From Azohydromonas australica DSM 1124 (GTDB lineage: Bacteria > Pseudomonadota > Gammaproteobacteria > Burkholderiales > Burkholderiaceae_C): a stretch of DNA of 64,000 nt. Position 1 is the stretch's first letter. Every line of letters begins with the position of its first letter. The stretch lies in contig NZ_AUMO01000037.1 in NCBI RefSeq assembly GCF_000430725.1, positions 62,001 to 126,000 of the forward strand. Direction: 5' to 3'. The translations under genes and the position numbers were made by a program. Positions 62,023-64,000 of the stretch are shown piece after piece. The notes below the pieces were generated by a model. That model was given only the letters and a program-made list of their open reading frames with translations. It searched no databases and was not told the origin of the DNA.

Positions 62023-62847
62023 GTGAAAACAGTCGTGCTTGCAAATCAGAAGGGTGGCGTGGGCAAGTCGGCCATCGCCTGCCTCCTGGCCCACTGGCTG
62101 GCCGCGCAGGGCTACCGCGTCCTGGCAATCGACGTCGACCACCAGGGCAACATGACCAAGCCGCTCACGAAGTCGGGCAAGGCCTTCGTGGCGCCGATGT
62201 CCGCTCACCAGGTCTTCACGGACGCCGCCTCGGCCAGCAACGGGATCGCCGAGGAACACCCGTTCGTGCTGATTCCGAGCAGCCACGAGCTCAAGGCGCT
62301 GGAGCAGCAGCGTGAGCAGCACAACCAGTTCGCGAGGAACCTGCGCGTCTTCCTGCATCACGCCGACCAGCGGTTCGACTTCTGCATCATCGACACCAAC
62401 CCGAATCCCGACATCCGCGTCGTGGCCTCGCTGGTGTCGGCCGACTTCGTCCTCTCCCCGATCCAGTTGAACCAGGAGGCACTGGACGGCATCCAGGGCT
62501 TGCTGCTCGACGAGCGGGTCGGGGTCGAGCGGATCCGCGAGAAGCTCAATCCGAAGCTCCGGTTCCTGGGCATCTTGCCCACGATGGTCGAGCCGACGCC
62601 GTATCAGAAGGAGAACCTGCGCCAGCTGGTGGCCTCCTCGCAGATCCGATCAAAGATGGTGGCCATGGTGGACGCGCCAACAGGCGGCGCCGACTACGCC
62701 TTCATCCCCAAGCGCACGGCCATCGCCAAGGCCCAGGGTGCCGGCCAGTTCCTGGCCGAGATCAAGGGGGATACGGCCGCGCGTGACTCCTGGCGCGAGA
62801 TCCAACCCGTCATCGCCCGCGTGGCGCAACTCATGGGAGCCGCCTGA
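62023..62847 (+). CDS. parA: ParA/IncC-type partition ATPase
   Basis: The protein has 274 aa from a GTG at 62023. Walker A is the deviant KGGVGKSA (about 10-17), followed by RVLAIDVDHQGNMTKPL and FDFCIIDTNPNPDIRVVAS (motif 3). C-terminal blocks are standard for ParA/MinD ATPases. There is no N-terminal HTH, so it is of the ParA type Ib/IncC-like class and not itself a repressor. It moves plasmid copies with the ParB protein encoded immediately downstream (one-base overlap TGATG). Confidence 0.9.
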   Translation: MKTVVLANQKGGVGKSAIACLLAHWLAAQGYRVLAIDVDHQGNMTKPLTKSGKAFVAPMSAHQVFTDAASASNGIAEEHPFVLIPSSHELKALEQQREQHNQFARNLRVFLHHADQRFDFCIIDTNPNPDIRVVASLVSADFVLSPIQLNQEALDGIQGLLLDERVGVERIREKLNPKLRFLGILPTMVEPTPYQKENLRQLVASSQIRSKMVAMVDAPTGGADYAFIPKRTAIAKAQGAGQFLAEIKGDTAARDSWREIQPVIARVAQLMGAA

Positions 62848-63941
62848 TGCTCGAACTGCCCGACCTCGACCTGGGGGCGCTCAACGCGAGCGCTGTAGAA
62901 CCTGCGGGCACGCCGCTGCAGCTGCGGCTCGACGCGATCGACGAGGACCCCAACCAGCCGCGCATGGAGTTTGACCAGGAGACGCTGCAGGAGCTGGCCG
63001 ACAACATCCGCGAGCGCGGTGTGCGCCAGCCGGTGTCGGTCCGCAGCCACCCGACCCAGCCCGGGCGCTACATGCTGAACTTCGGCGCGCGCCGGTTGCG
63101 GGCGTCGCGCATGGCTGGCAAGGAGACGATCCCGGCCTTCGTGGACGAGACAGCCAACGACTTCGACCAAGTGGCGGAGAACGAGCAGCGCAAGGGGCTC
63201 ACGCCGCTGGAGCTGGCGCTGTTCGTCAAGAAGAAGCTCGACGAGAAGATGAGCCAGGGCGAGATCGCGAGAAGGCTCGGCAAGTCCCGTCCGCTCATCA
63301 CCTACGCCTGCGCCCTGATCGATGCGCCCGACTGGGTCATGAACGCCTACCGCAGCGGCAAGTGCCAGGGACTCTTCGAGATCAACGAGCTGCGCAAGCT
63401 GTACGAGGCGCACCCGGATGCGGTGGAGCAGTGGGGTGCCGGACAAGAGGCTTTCACGCGGACAACGCTGGCAAGGCTCAAGACGCAGTTGGGTTCACCA
63501 GCACCGGGCAACGTCGAAGAGGCTGCCCAGGTGGTAAACGGTTTACCAGCCACGACCTCACCCGCAGCAGCAACCGCACCGGTAAACGGTTTACCAGTGC
63601 CCGGTGTCCAGACCGGAGAACAGCAGCCGGTAAACGGTTTACTACCCCAGGAGCCGGCGGGAGTGATGGACGTGGCGGTCGTCCAAGGAGCGTCCGAATC
63701 GCCTGCCGACTCGCCAACCAGTGCTGCGCCGGCTGACGGCCAGGACAGGCTGCCGCGCCCTGCCCCGGCCCGTGCGACCGGCCTGCGGGTCGTGGTCCGG
63801 TACGGTGAAACGCTGATGGAAGTCGCCACCGACGCCAAGCCGCGCAAGGACCGCATCCCGGTCCGCCCCCTGGGCAGCGACGAGGGCGTGCAGCACGTCG
63901 CGCCTGGCAAGCTGCAGCTGGTCCGCGTCGAGACGCCCTGA
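62847..63941 (+). CDS. parB: ParB/KorB-type partition protein
   Basis: The protein has 364 aa. N-terminal PLQLRLDAIDEDPNQPRMEF, NIRERGVRQPVSVR and RYMLNFGARRLRASRMAGKE match KorB/ParB closely, followed by the HTH (QGEIARRLGKSRPLITYACA) and FEINELRKLYEAHPDAVEQW. The last 65 residues (TGLRVVVRYGETLMEVATDA) resemble the KorB SH3-like dimer domain. The linker from about 225 to 300 is rich in Pro/Ala/Gly, with the motif VNGLP repeated, because the DNA here carries three palindromes (63532-63642). KorB of IncP plasmids is both partition protein and global repressor, and a KorA-like partner is at 2806-3120. Confidence 0.9.
   Translation: MLELPDLDLGALNASAVEPAGTPLQLRLDAIDEDPNQPRMEFDQETLQELADNIRERGVRQPVSVRSHPTQPGRYMLNFGARRLRASRMAGKETIPAFVDETANDFDQVAENEQRKGLTPLELALFVKKKLDEKMSQGEIARRLGKSRPLITYACALIDAPDWVMNAYRSGKCQGLFEINELRKLYEAHPDAVEQWGAGQEAFTRTTLARLKTQLGSPAPGNVEEAAQVVNGLPATTSPAAATAPVNGLPVPGVQTGEQQPVNGLLPQEPAGVMDVAVVQGASESPADSPTSAAPADGQDRLPRPAPARATGLRVVVRYGETLMEVATDAKPRKDRIPVRPLGSDEGVQHVAPGKLQLVRVETP
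63532..63642. repeat. three palindromes at 48-bp spacing inside parB
   Basis: The sites read GGTAAACGGTTTACC (the first extended to TGGTAAACGGTTTACCA at 63532-63548), again at 63581-63595, and GTAAACGGTTTAC at 63630-63642. The centres are at 63540, 63588 and 63636, exactly 48 bp apart. The sequence between sites is not conserved. A fourth, degenerate half-site GTTCACCA stands at 63493-63500, again 48 bp from the first. This is a candidate parS-like centromere or operator array. Confidence 0.8.
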
Positions 63942-63976
63942 ATCTTCACAGAGCACTTTGCAAGACAGCACCAAGA

Positions 63977-63997
63977 AGCCGCCTGCGGGCGGCTTTT
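63977..63997 (+). terminator. rho-independent terminator of the partition operon
   Basis: A seven-base stem AGCCGCC/GGCGGCT with a four-base loop is followed by a short run of T, 36 bp after the parB stop. Confidence 0.75.
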
Positions 63998-64000
63998 CTA

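Noticed and set aside
63532-63642. Explaining the VNGLP repeats in ParB as a protein repeat
   Set aside because: Only the palindromic bases are conserved between units while the remaining residues differ, so the repeat is better explained at DNA level.

Overview
The window is GC-rich DNA from a betaproteobacterium, most likely of the order Burkholderiales, and it reads as part of a large plasmid or other plasmid-derived replicon. The plasmid evidence is direct. There is a ParA/ParB pair of the IncC/KorB type at 62023-63941, a KorA/TrfB-type repressor at 2806-3120, a HUH relaxase-like protein at 58727-59707, a DUF1173 protein, a plasmid-type SSB, a DUF932 protein and a long train of small coupled genes of the kind found in plasmid backbones. 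PEP-CTERM tails, a BT1-type transporter and multi-PAS hybrid kinases also fit a Burkholderiales host. No replication initiator, rRNA, tRNA or CRISPR array was seen.

Layout. 1-2650: a 5'-truncated DNA/RNA non-specific endonuclease and small exported or hypothetical proteins. 2806-7850: a minus-strand train of about twelve genes from a DUF932 protein down to KorA. 8140-10366: an IS701-like element whose two flanks are fragments of unrelated genes, a ParB-like 5' stub and the 3' end of a membrane protein. 10391-19433: a biosynthetic gene cluster with a three-domain (lyase-kinase-cyclase) lanthipeptide synthetase, a 71-aa Cys/Ser/Thr precursor peptide, a phytanoyl-CoA-type dioxygenase, a TauD-type dioxygenase, a cytochrome P450, a BT1-family transporter and an unassigned 507-aa protein. 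19707-21760: a small HTH protein, a zeta-type toxin with its antitoxin, and decayed genes. 21976-24618: a CHASE-PAS histidine kinase.

25208-33200 is nested mobile DNA. An IS21-family element (26065-29941, CGCTA target duplication, TG...CA ends) sits inside the transposase gene of a second transposon that encodes a DDE transposase and an ExeA/TniB-like ATPase. Remnants of a related element follow. 33353-45537 holds PEP-CTERM and histidine-kinase fragments, three large sensor kinases, a CHASE3-like diguanylate cyclase and a choice-of-anchor PEP-CTERM protein. 45934-48080 has small hypothetical genes and a good LexA box. 48226-53215 is AT-rich and looks foreign; it encodes two overlapping DUF262 proteins (candidate GmrSD-like defence), a PD-(D/E)XK-like protein and a glycine-zipper protein. 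53693-61278 has ACT-domain, SSB, membrane zinc-ribbon, methyltransferase, DUF1173 and relaxase genes and a TnpB element. The window ends with an RHH regulator and the partition operon.

The two strongest leads are the 9-kb lanthipeptide-type cluster, which combines an uncommon synthetase architecture with three different oxidative enzymes, and three near-perfect palindromes spaced exactly 48 bp apart inside the parB reading frame, which look like an embedded centromere or operator array. Functions are inferred from motifs read by eye; no database search was run.
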